From NCBI RefSeq assembly GCF_030412015.1, contig NZ_JASNRD010000001.1, forward strand, positions 62,001 through 126,000: a stretch of 64,000 nt of DNA, given 5' to 3'. Below the pieces are notes generated by a model. It did no database searches and was not told the origin of the DNA. It saw only the letters and a list, made by a program, of their open reading frames with translations. This document shows positions 38,184 through 45,260 of the stretch, piece after piece (the stretch's first letter is position 1; every line of letters starts with the position of its first letter). This stretch comes from Massilia sp. YIM B02763 (GTDB taxonomy: Bacteria; Pseudomonadota; Gammaproteobacteria; Burkholderiales; Burkholderiaceae_D). A program made the translations under genes and the position numbers.

Positions 38184-38738
38184 ATGTCCCGCCTCACCGT
38201 CCATACGAAAGACAGCGCCCCGGAAGCTTCCCGTCCCTTCGTCGAGAAGGCGATCGCCAACAACGGCTTCCTGCCCAACCTGATCGGCGTGCTGGCCAAT
38301 TCGCCGCAGGCGCTGCAGACCTATATGACCGTGTCCGGCATCAATGCCGAGACCAGCCTCACGCTGGCCGAGCGCGAAGTCGTCCAGATCACGGCGGCGC
38401 GCCAGCACGGCTGCGACTTCTGCATCGCCGGCCACACGGCCGTCGCATTGAAGAAGGCGCAGCTGCCCGTCGAGGGCGTGCGCGCCCTGCAGCAGGGCAA
38501 GGACACGGGCGACGCGAAACTGGATGCCGTGCGTGCCTTCGCCGAAGCCGTGATCGCGCGCCGCGGCGCCGTCGACGACGCCGCCTACCAGGCCTTCCTG
38601 GCGGCCGGCTACGGCGAACGCCAGGCGCTGGAAGTCGTGCTGGGCATCAGCCTGGCCACGCTGTGCAACTTCGCCAACACGCTGGCCGGCAGCGCCATCA
38701 ACCCGGAGCTGCAACCGTTCGCCAGCGGGGCGATCTGA
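38184..38738 (+). CDS. Carboxymuconolactone decarboxylase/AhpD-family protein
   Basis: 184 residues. The family core is clear: LTLAEREVVQITAARQHGCDFCIAGHT, with the CxxC pair (CDFC) and following His that make AhpD-like proteins peroxidase-competent disulfide enzymes. Its TGA overlaps the start of the next gene. A role in peroxide or alkylhydroperoxide reduction is plausible; the operon with an acyl-CoA-dehydrogenase-like protein and an ABC ATPase remnant suggests sulfur-source use, which is inference. Confidence 0.85.
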   Translation: MSRLTVHTKDSAPEASRPFVEKAIANNGFLPNLIGVLANSPQALQTYMTVSGINAETSLTLAEREVVQITAARQHGCDFCIAGHTAVALKKAQLPVEGVRALQQGKDTGDAKLDAVRAFAEAVIARRGAVDDAAYQAFLAAGYGERQALEVVLGISLATLCNFANTLAGSAINPELQPFASGAI

Positions 38739-39838
38739 TGAGGGCCGCCGCCGACGGCACGGCGCTCCTGCCGGCCAGCCTCGCGGCCTGGCTCGACACC
38801 CATGCGGACCGGCTCGACACGGACGCCTCGCTGGCGCCGGAAGTCGTGCCGCGGCTTGCGGACGCGGGCCTGTTCGGCATCGGCGTACCCGCGCAGTACG
38901 GCGGATCGGACGGTACGGCCGTCGACGCCATCGCGGCCATCGCAGCGGTGGCCGAACGATCGGTGACGGCCGCCTTCGTGTTCTGGGGCCAGCGCACCTT
39001 CATCGAATACCTGCTGCAGGGCGAGAACGACGCCTTGCGCGCGCGCTGGACGGCGGACCTGGTGGCGGGCCGCCAGGCCGGGGCGACGGGCCTGTCCAAC
39101 GCCATGAAATTCCTGTCCGGGATCGAGTCGCTGCAGATCGACGCGGTGCGCGACGACAAGCGCGAAAACGATGGCTGGCGCCTGGACGGCGGCCTGGCCT
39201 GGATCACCAACCTGCGCAAGGAAGGCTTCATCGCCGCCGCGGCCGTGAACATGCCGGACGGCGCGCCGCCCGCCGTGATCGCGTTCACGCACGATGCTTC
39301 CGGCGCCGTGCGCAGCCCGAACCTCGACCTGCTGGCCCTACGCGGCAGCAATACGGCCGCGATCAAGCTGTCCGGCGTACGCATCGACAATGCCGACGTG
39401 ATCGCGGCGGACGCGCGCGCCTGGCTGCCCGGCGTGCGCCCCGCCTTCCTCGGCATGCAATGCGGCCTGTCGATCGGCCTGGCAAGGGCCTCCCTCGACG
39501 CCGCCCAGGCGCTGGCGGGCACCGTGCGCGGCCCGCTGCCGGCACGCATCGAAGAGGCGCGCGCCGCGCTGGAAGCCCAGGCGGCGGCGCTCGCCGAGGG
39601 CGTGCTGGACGGCCGCTTCAAGTCGGCGGCGCCGGACATGTTCCGGCTGCGCATCGCGCTGGCCGCCAGCGTGCAGGGAGCCGTCATGCTCGAGCTGCAG
39701 GCCAGCGGCGGCAAGGCCTACCTGCAGCAGCAGGGCGGCGGTTTCGCGCGGCGCTGGCGCGAAGCGGCGTTCATCCCAATCGTCACCCCGAGCCTGACGC
39801 AGTTGCAGGCGGCGCTGGACAAGCTCGGCGCGGCATGA
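38738..39838 (+). CDS. Acyl-CoA dehydrogenase-like flavoprotein
   Basis: 366 residues. The N-terminal helical domain (APEVVPRLADAGLFGIGVPAQYGGSDG), the beta domain with FAD contacts (ATGLSNAMKFL, LAWITNLRKEG), and a C-terminal four-helix region follow the acyl-CoA dehydrogenase fold. It is shorter than the usual 380-400. The catalytic Glu position is not obvious, as in the SfnB/DszC-like monooxygenase branch, which acts on sulfur compounds. Start and stop both overlap neighbours by 1-4 nt. Likely an FMN/FAD-dependent sulfur-scavenging enzyme, not a beta-oxidation enzyme. Confidence 0.78.
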   Translation: MRAAADGTALLPASLAAWLDTHADRLDTDASLAPEVVPRLADAGLFGIGVPAQYGGSDGTAVDAIAAIAAVAERSVTAAFVFWGQRTFIEYLLQGENDALRARWTADLVAGRQAGATGLSNAMKFLSGIESLQIDAVRDDKRENDGWRLDGGLAWITNLRKEGFIAAAAVNMPDGAPPAVIAFTHDASGAVRSPNLDLLALRGSNTAAIKLSGVRIDNADVIAADARAWLPGVRPAFLGMQCGLSIGLARASLDAAQALAGTVRGPLPARIEEARAALEAQAAALAEGVLDGRFKSAAPDMFRLRIALAASVQGAVMLELQASGGKAYLQQQGGGFARRWREAAFIPIVTPSLTQLQAALDKLGAA

Positions 39839-40212
39839 CGGCGGTCCCTACCGACACGAGCGCGCTGGCCGCGCAGGACCTCTCCATCGGCTACGGCGGC
39901 CACGCGATCGTCGACGGGATCTCCCTCGCCATCGCCAGGCGGGAAGTCGTCTGCCCGCCGGGCGGCAGCGGCTGCGGCAAGTCCACGCTGCTGCGCGGCC
40001 TGGCCGGGCTCGAACCGCTGCAGGCCGGCACGGTGCGCTTCCTGGGCGAACCCTCGACGGCGCCCCATCCGCGCGCCGCCCTCGTGTTCCAGCAGGCGAG
40101 CCTGCTGCCCTGGCTGGACGTGCGCGGCAATGTGGGCTACGCGCTCGACTGGCTGGCGCGCTGGCTGCATGCCCGCTGGCTGCACGCATCACCCGCCCGC
40201 GCGCCGGACTGA
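39835..40212 (+). pseudogene. Truncated ABC transporter ATPase (SsuB/TauB type)
   Basis: 125 residues against the usual 250-270. The intact front half has the Walker A loop (GGSGCGKST, about 43-51) and a Q-loop (LVFQQASLLPWLDVRGNVGYAL). After residue 108 the sequence becomes a repetitive ARWLHARWLHA and stops. The LSGGQ signature, Walker B and H-loop are missing, and no permease or binding-protein gene follows. It cannot be a working ATPase. Its start overlaps the acyl-CoA-dehydrogenase-like gene, and its 3' end overlaps the convergent monooxygenase by 24 nt, marking a deletion junction. Confidence 0.82.
40159..40188 (+). repeat. 15-bp tandem duplication at the ABC ATPase break point
   Basis: Two near-identical 15-mers (40159-40173 and 40174-40188, beginning CGCTGGCTGCA) follow each other directly at the point where ABC homology ends. 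This suggests slippage or an imprecise deletion event. Confidence 0.6.
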
Positions 40213-41766
40213 TGCGGCCACCGGCGCCGGCTTGATGTCGCGCGCGGCGAAATACGCCTGCAGCGCGGCCGGGTCGCCGTCCGGCTCGGCCAGCGCCACG
40301 TGACCGTCCGGGCGCACCAGGTAGACGGCGTCGCGCGCCAATCCCGCCGCGCCGCAGGCGGCGTGCCAGTCGAAGCGGCGCGCCATCACGCCGGCATCGA
40401 AGCACCAGGCCTCGAATCCCGGCTTCGGCTCGCCGTACACGTGCGCCTGCCAGGCGACGCCGTCGAAGGTCGCGTGGTTGTCCGGCCCCTCGTACCCGGT
40501 CCAGGGCAGCCGGTCGCCCCCGTGCACGCGTCCCGCCTGGCCTTCGCTCAGGATGCTGTCGCGGTAGTGGATGCCGGTCTGCGACAGTACGCGGAACAGC
40601 GTCGCGCGCACCGGCTCGATGCCGTAGGCGAGCGCGGCGACCAGCGGCGCGATCCGGGTGCGCACGACGTCGGCCAGGTTGCCCTCGGCCGTCACGACGG
40701 AGAACACGCGGTCGGTGGTCTCGACGAGCTTGCGCGCGAAGGCCATGCGCTCCCGTTCATAGCTGTCCAGCAGCGCCGCGGGCGCGCGCCCTTGCACCAC
40801 GGCGGCCAGCTTCCAGGCCAGGTTGACGGCGTCGCCGATGCCCGTGTTCATGCCCTGGCCGCCGGCCGGGCTGTGCACGTGGGCGGCGTCGCCGGCCAGC
40901 AGCACGCGTCCGACCCGGTAACGGCTGCTGACCCGGTGGTGCACGCGGTAGGTGGAGAACCAGTTGACGCCGCGGATCTCGACGCCCAGCGCCTCGATGG
41001 CGCGCCGGCGCACGTCCTCGAACTGCAGCGCGTGCTCCGGCACGGCCTCCGCCGCCCCGTCCTGCTTGACGGCGCCGATCAGGCGCGCCATCGCGCGGCC
41101 GTCTTCCGGACGGGTGTAGGCCAGCAGCAGCACGAAGTCGGCGCGTTCGAACGAGGCGTGGATCTCGCCGTCCGCAGGCGGCCCGGACACCTCGACGTCG
41201 GCGACATAGAAGGTCTGGTCGTAGGTGCCGCCCGCGAAGTCCGTGCCCAGCAAGTGGCGCACCTTCGAATGGGCGCCGTCGCATCCGACCAGCCAGGCGC
41301 CGTCGACGGGCCACTCGCGCCCGTCCGGTCCGCGCAGGCAGGCGCGCACGCCCCCGTCGCCCGCCTCGACGCCGATCAGCTCCGTGCCGCGCTCGACGCG
41401 CACGCCGGCCCGTTCAAGATGGTGGACCAGCAGGCGCTCGTGGTGGTCCTGAGGATAGATGAGCACGAAGGGAAACGGCGTCAGCGCGCGGCCGGCATCG
41501 CCGAACGCCAGGCGCGCACGGCGCCGGCCCCGGACCCAGACGTTCAGGGCCGGGTTCCGCAGCCCCGCCGCTGCCACCTCGTCGGCCAGCCCGAGCTGGC
41601 GGTAGAGCTCCAGCGTGCGCGCCTGCACCGCCATGGCCCGCGAGCCGCTGCCCGGCTGCGCGTTACGGTCGACGATGCGCACCGCCACGCCCTGGCGCGC
41701 CAGCCACAATGCCAGCACCAGCCCCGTCGGGCCGGCGCCCGCGATCACTACCTCGGTCTCATCCAT
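40189..41766 (-). CDS. FAD-dependent aromatic monooxygenase (PheA/TfdB type)
   Basis: 525 residues from ATG 41766 (GAGG 6 nt upstream). The Rossmann start VVIAGAGPTGLVLALWLARQGV, the DG-type motif WLVGCDGAHSKVR near 160, and the second FAD motif VGRVLLAGDAAHVHSPAGGQGMNTGIGDAVNLAWKL near 285 identify a class A flavoprotein hydroxylase. The C-terminal thioredoxin-like domain (about 400-520) fits phenol-hydroxylase and polyketide-tailoring enzymes. The substrate is an aromatic, unknown. It is divergent from the hypothetical gene at 41933, with short direct repeats in between, and converges on the broken ABC gene. Confidence 0.9.
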   Translation of the reverse strand: MDETEVVIAGAGPTGLVLALWLARQGVAVRIVDRNAQPGSGSRAMAVQARTLELYRQLGLADEVAAAGLRNPALNVWVRGRRRARLAFGDAGRALTPFPFVLIYPQDHHERLLVHHLERAGVRVERGTELIGVEAGDGGVRACLRGPDGREWPVDGAWLVGCDGAHSKVRHLLGTDFAGGTYDQTFYVADVEVSGPPADGEIHASFERADFVLLLAYTRPEDGRAMARLIGAVKQDGAAEAVPEHALQFEDVRRRAIEALGVEIRGVNWFSTYRVHHRVSSRYRVGRVLLAGDAAHVHSPAGGQGMNTGIGDAVNLAWKLAAVVQGRAPAALLDSYERERMAFARKLVETTDRVFSVVTAEGNLADVVRTRIAPLVAALAYGIEPVRATLFRVLSQTGIHYRDSILSEGQAGRVHGGDRLPWTGYEGPDNHATFDGVAWQAHVYGEPKPGFEAWCFDAGVMARRFDWHAACGAAGLARDAVYLVRPDGHVALAEPDGDPAALQAYFAARDIKPAPVAASVRRAGG

Positions 41767-41827
41767 GCGGGCCTCGCCCGTCGTGCCGCCCCACCGGTTG
41801 ACCGCGGCGGCGGGGCCAAGTTCATGG

Positions 41828-41862
41828 CGTATTGATGGCGCAGACGACGTATTGATGGCGCA
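41828..41862. repeat. Two 15-bp direct repeats in a divergent promoter region
   Basis: CGTATTGATGGCGCA occurs at 41828-41842 and again at 41848-41862, a 20-bp period (two helical turns). They lie between the monooxygenase start (41766) and the start at 41933. Placement and period suit a dimeric regulator, but no regulator gene adjoins. Confidence 0.55.
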
Positions 41863-41932
41863 CGCTTGGGAAAGGCGGCCTTGCCTGCCGATCTGTAGAA
41901 TGGAATTGCCGAATTCGATGAAAGGAACCGCC

Positions 41933-42478
41933 GTGAAGATCGCCTGTATTGCCTGGGGCTCGCTGCTGTGGGAACCGGGTCCGCTGAAGCTTGCCTCCGG
42001 CTGGCGGCCGGACGGACCACTGCTGCCGCTCGAGTTCGTGCGCGACAGCGACGACAGCGACGAGCTGGCGCTGGTGCTGCACGAACCGGCGCCGCCCATG
42101 CCAACCTGGTGGGCGCTGCTCGACACGACCGACCTGGACGCGGCCCGCGAAATGCTGCGCCAGCGCGAGAAGATCCGTCTCGAATATCCGCAATGGGTCG
42201 GCAGCATCCCGAATCCGCACGGCCCCGTCGACATGCGCGTGTCCGCCTGGATGTCCGACCGGGGCATCGATGCCGCCGTCTGGACGGCATTGCCTGCCAA
42301 GTTCGCCAAGGTCAGCGAACGCGCGCCCAGCCCGCACGAGGCGGTCGCCTACCTGGCCGGGCTGCAGGGCGAAGTGCGCGCGCATGCGGAGCAATACGTG
42401 CGCAAGATTCCGAAGGAAATCGACACACTGTACCGCCGCGTGTTCGAGGAGCGGCTGGGGTGGACGCCGCAGGGCTGA
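41933..42478 (+). CDS. Hypothetical protein, possible gamma-glutamylcyclotransferase-like fold
   Basis: 181 residues from GTG 41933, with AAAGGA 6 nt upstream; an in-frame ATG at 41918 overlaps that ribosome site. The start KIACIAWGSLLWEPGPL resembles the YGSLxW loop of gamma-glutamylcyclotransferase-like proteins, but the rest does not clearly match. The C-terminal half is helical and charged. No membrane segment is seen. It ends right at the boundary of the low-GC island. Function unknown. Confidence 0.7.
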   Translation: MKIACIAWGSLLWEPGPLKLASGWRPDGPLLPLEFVRDSDDSDELALVLHEPAPPMPTWWALLDTTDLDAAREMLRQREKIRLEYPQWVGSIPNPHGPVDMRVSAWMSDRGIDAAVWTALPAKFAKVSERAPSPHEAVAYLAGLQGEVRAHAEQYVRKIPKEIDTLYRRVFEERLGWTPQG

Positions 42479-42479
42479 T

Positions 42480-42703
42480 TGCGAAGCTTGGAACGGTTGG
42501 AAAAGCCATTCGACGTACCGCCAATAGATGAGCGAGCAGGCAAGCGAATGGAGCCGTTGATGGATGTGTGCTTGTCGCTCCTGCCGGATGCGCAATCTGC
42601 GAAAGCGTTGAAGCCAAACCAGGGTGCGCTCGACGGCCGAACACCATCGGCCGGGCCTTTCATCCGACTCGATACCTATCGTGCGATACATACTGCGATT
42701 CAT
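42480..42703 (-). mobile_element. IS5-type transposase C-terminal remnant
   Basis: In the minus frame, the residues IGIESDERPGRWCSAVERTL, then WLQRFRRLRIRQERQAHIHQ and a SLACSLIYWRYVE tail match the C-terminal catalytic region of IS5-family DDE transposases (WVVERTxAWLxxFRRL...ICWR). The final catalytic Glu in VERT is kept, but no N-terminal part or first two Asp regions are found in the following 200 bp, and no inverted repeats were seen. It is a dead fragment. The stretch 42704-42897 holds nothing further that I can name. Confidence 0.65.
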
Positions 42704-42897
42704 TCACTGCGCAGCCAGACGCGATTTCGTAAGTGGCCGTTCGCAGTTCGTCTACCTACGATTCGTTGGGAGATGAGCTGCTGCGAGCGACGAGACGTGT
42801 ACTGGAAAAGCGTTTGGGCCATGGCATCAGACGTTTGAAGAACATTTGGCTGCCGAACTACTGCGGTGTACGTCAGCTATCGACCCATTGCCGCCGT

Positions 42898-43197
42898 TCA
42901 GCTGTGAGATGTTCGGCATCTCGCCTGTATTGCTCGTTCCCATACTTGTTCGAACTCCTCCGCCGAGATGTAGAGGTACGCCGCTTCGGAAAGGTCTAAC
43001 GTGTCCTTGGCAAGGCCGCCGTAGGTATCACTATCGTGTTGAAGGTCGTAGTGCAGCAACTCACCGGACTGGTACTGTTCAAGATGTCGAACGACTTGGC
43101 CGTCGTTGGCGACTTCAAAATACCACCACGACGTACCCCATCCATCATGTTGGTCACCGCGCGTCTCATTCCAGTGACGCTTAACGTGCTTGAGCAT
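42898..43197 (-). CDS. Hypothetical small protein, possible immunity-type
   Basis: 99 residues from the ATG at 43197 (start uncertain; an upstream ATG at 43254 is possible). It reads VKRHWNETRGDQHDGWGTSW, WYFEVANDGQVVRHLEQYQSG, HDSDTYGGLAKDTLDLSEA and YISAEEFEQVWERA. It is acidic and Trp/Tyr-rich, with no signal peptide. The style is that of small cytoplasmic immunity proteins of polymorphic-toxin systems, and it neighbours an Imm26 gene; I cannot name the family with certainty. GC is visibly lower than in the rest of the window. Confidence 0.6.
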   Translation of the reverse strand: MLKHVKRHWNETRGDQHDGWGTSWWYFEVANDGQVVRHLEQYQSGELLHYDLQHDSDTYGGLAKDTLDLSEAAYLYISAEEFEQVWERAIQARCRTSHS

Positions 43198-43290
43198 TTT
43201 GTTCTTCGTCTGGTGAGTGAATGTGGCTGCCCTAGTTGACCGAAATCGACCCAAAGCAGACGTTGAGAGGACTGAGCCACGGATTATTAT

Positions 43291-43761
43291 TTATGACCAG
43301 TTCTCATGGCGCCAACCGCTGACTATTCGCTCGACTAGCAAGTTATCGTTAATGACTCCACGCACCGGCAGTGCTTCCATCCCAGGCTGCAGCTCACCAA
43401 TCTTCCATTCCTTCTCTCCATCCCATAACCACCACGGGCCCTATCGACCGTCTTGCCCCTTTACCGATGCTCGAAACGTCGGAAACATTCTTAAAGATTC
43501 AGAAATCGCTTTATTTGCTACAACGTGCACAATCCCCTTACTGCAAGCCGTAGCCAGAGGAAAGAAAGTACTGAACTGTGGCTCGGCGAGAATGATTGCG
43601 CTCAGGTCTTCGGGCCTCGAAGAATGGAACCCAGGCATAACTCGTAGTAGCGCTCCGTATAACGAGTGTTTGTGAGTGAACTGGGCGTACGTCAGTCCAC
43701 GAGAGGTAGCAATCTCAATGACGTCACCGATTTGTGGACGCTTTCGCGAAACTAGGAGCAT
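43291..43761 (-). pseudogene. Imm26-family immunity gene with an in-frame amber stop
   Basis: Read through, the frame is 156 codons. It opens MLLVSRKRPQIGDVIEIATS, continues RGLTYAQFTHKHSLYGALLRV, and after the stop gives GPWWLWDGEKEWKIGEL and INDNLLVERIVSGW, matching Imm26 along its length. Codon 107 (43441-43443) is TAG. GAGG precedes the ATG at 43761. The truncated 106-residue product lacks the conserved WWLWDG region. No toxin gene is in the window, so it is an orphan. Either a nonsense mutation or a sequencing error explains the stop. Confidence 0.78.
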
Positions 43762-43906
43762 TGATGGCCTCGTCGCTGATCTCTTTGCGAAATTAGACGG
43801 CTCGTGCACGTGCATCAGAAGCCGTCCGCTTCTGGCCGAGTGCCGCCATCCCTAAGCGCCGGAGCCGGAATTAGCTCGAGACAGCAGGCGATCATCGCCT
43901 CATCAC

Positions 43907-44347
43907 TTAGATAATCTGGATCTGAGCTGGATCTGATACGAGAATTTGTGTCTGATAATAATACTTATCACTACGCTGACCATTGTTATCGAAGAACCAG
44001 ATAGTCACCCGTTGAGCACGTCCCTTTACCAAGATATGCTTGCCAGTGGCGACCTTCGAAAGGTCTCCACCAAATACTGCTTCAACCTTTCTCCGTGCCG
44101 CTGGAGAGATCGCAATCGAAACGTTCCTTTGGTCGCGGTAGTCGGACTCGGAGTTGAGATAAGTGACGTCATGCTGGTTCCCGACCGCCCGCACCTGCAG
44201 GGCTACCGTTGCGAATACTGGTTGAGGTGCTGATTCTGCAGCCATTGATATGACTTGCTGTGGGCTGTTTGCAGCTTGTGGAGAAGGTGTCTGGCTAGCA
44301 CAACCAGCTAAAAAAAGCCCAATGAGTAGAATACTTTTGACTGTCAT
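43907..44347 (-). CDS. Putative lipoprotein, function unknown
   Basis: 146 residues. The N-terminus MTVKSILLIGLFLAGCASQT contains a lipobox (LAGC), so Cys16 should be lipidated and the protein anchored in the envelope. The mature part has a proline/glutamine linker and a beta-rich domain ending VTIWFFDNNGQRSDKYYYQT. AAGGA lies 8 nt before the ATG. It resembles no family that I know. It lies in the low-GC island on the same strand as its neighbours. Confidence 0.72.
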   Translation of the reverse strand: MTVKSILLIGLFLAGCASQTPSPQAANSPQQVISMAAESAPQPVFATVALQVRAVGNQHDVTYLNSESDYRDQRNVSIAISPAARRKVEAVFGGDLSKVATGKHILVKGRAQRVTIWFFDNNGQRSDKYYYQTQILVSDPAQIQII

Positions 44348-44614
44348 CGCATCATCCTTAGCTGAGTTGTCTGTGGTGTCCGAACGCTAGTAAGCATCGG
44401 GCATGCGGACAAATTTTATAGCGAACCGGTGCGGTCAACTCTCACCAAATGTTGCTCTTTCGGTCAAAGATGGCTGAGCTACACGGGGCTGCATTAGGTT
44501 TGATCGGGTTTTCGACGACCGACCGCTGCTGGCCGAACCCGGCCGTTTGCGAAAGCATAGCGGAGTGACGTCGAGCAAAACTAACGAAGTGTCACCATCG
44601 GCCGCAACCGACCC

Positions 44615-45127
44615 TTAGCGGTCGTAGGACCATTCCAAGAACTCGCCGACCGTGTCCTGCGAGGTCAGCTCCAGCAATGCCTCTGCAAACTCGTGCTGAC
44701 CCTTTGCGGCGGCGATAGCAGACAAGGCACAGGCCGTAAAAGCAATGTTCCACTGCTTTTCTGCTGCACTTGTCACCAGTGCGGGAATGCGTTTTAACGC
44801 ATCGAAGTAACCTGCAGCTAGCTCATCGGGAACGTCGATGCTATTTTTGTGTCGGCAGATTTCGATCCACGCAGCGAAATGAAAATACACATCGGTTACA
44901 CGGTCTGGCGAGCTAGCAATGGCCTCGATAACGTGTGGAACCGCTGCGAATGAAGCCGAGTACACGTCGCCTTGATGAGCAAGGGCACTCCATAGGCTGA
45001 ACCACGGTTCGGAACTACCATCATCGCCGGGTAAGACCGAGAGCTGCCGAAGAAGATCAGGAATCTTAGCAGCACTGCCGTACGCATCGCGCAGCTCACC
45101 CCACCGTGGACTACTCAGTTCCAGCAT
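44615..45127 (-). CDS. Hypothetical helical protein, possible immunity-type
   Basis: 170 residues from ATG 45127 (AAAGGA 6 nt upstream). It is nearly all helical, with phrases such as SPRWGELRDAYGSAAKIPDL, SEPWFSLWSALAHQGDVYSA and AAVPHVIEAIASSPDRVTDV. This is a common uncharacterised small family found beside contact-dependent or polymorphic toxin loci; I do not know a Pfam name. The gap 44348-44614 contains only the presumed promoter of the lipoprotein and GC-poor sequence. Confidence 0.65.
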   Translation of the reverse strand: MLELSSPRWGELRDAYGSAAKIPDLLRQLSVLPGDDGSSEPWFSLWSALAHQGDVYSASFAAVPHVIEAIASSPDRVTDVYFHFAAWIEICRHKNSIDVPDELAAGYFDALKRIPALVTSAAEKQWNIAFTACALSAIAAAKGQHEFAEALLELTSQDTVGEFLEWSYDR

Positions 45128-45260
45128 CGCTTGTCCTTTTATCGAATGATGCACAGCCTACTTCATCAACGACCCCTTTTGGCCGATGCTTGACGTTCAG
45201 CACGGCTCAGTTTGACCGGCTGCTGCCTTCACAGCAGCTAGACGCTTCGCTCAGGCATTC

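Noticed and set aside
42898..45130. Gene-cassette array of an integron
   Set aside because: Small same-strand genes with gaps suggested this, but no attC-type core sites (GTTRRRY with paired partner) and no integrase gene were found.
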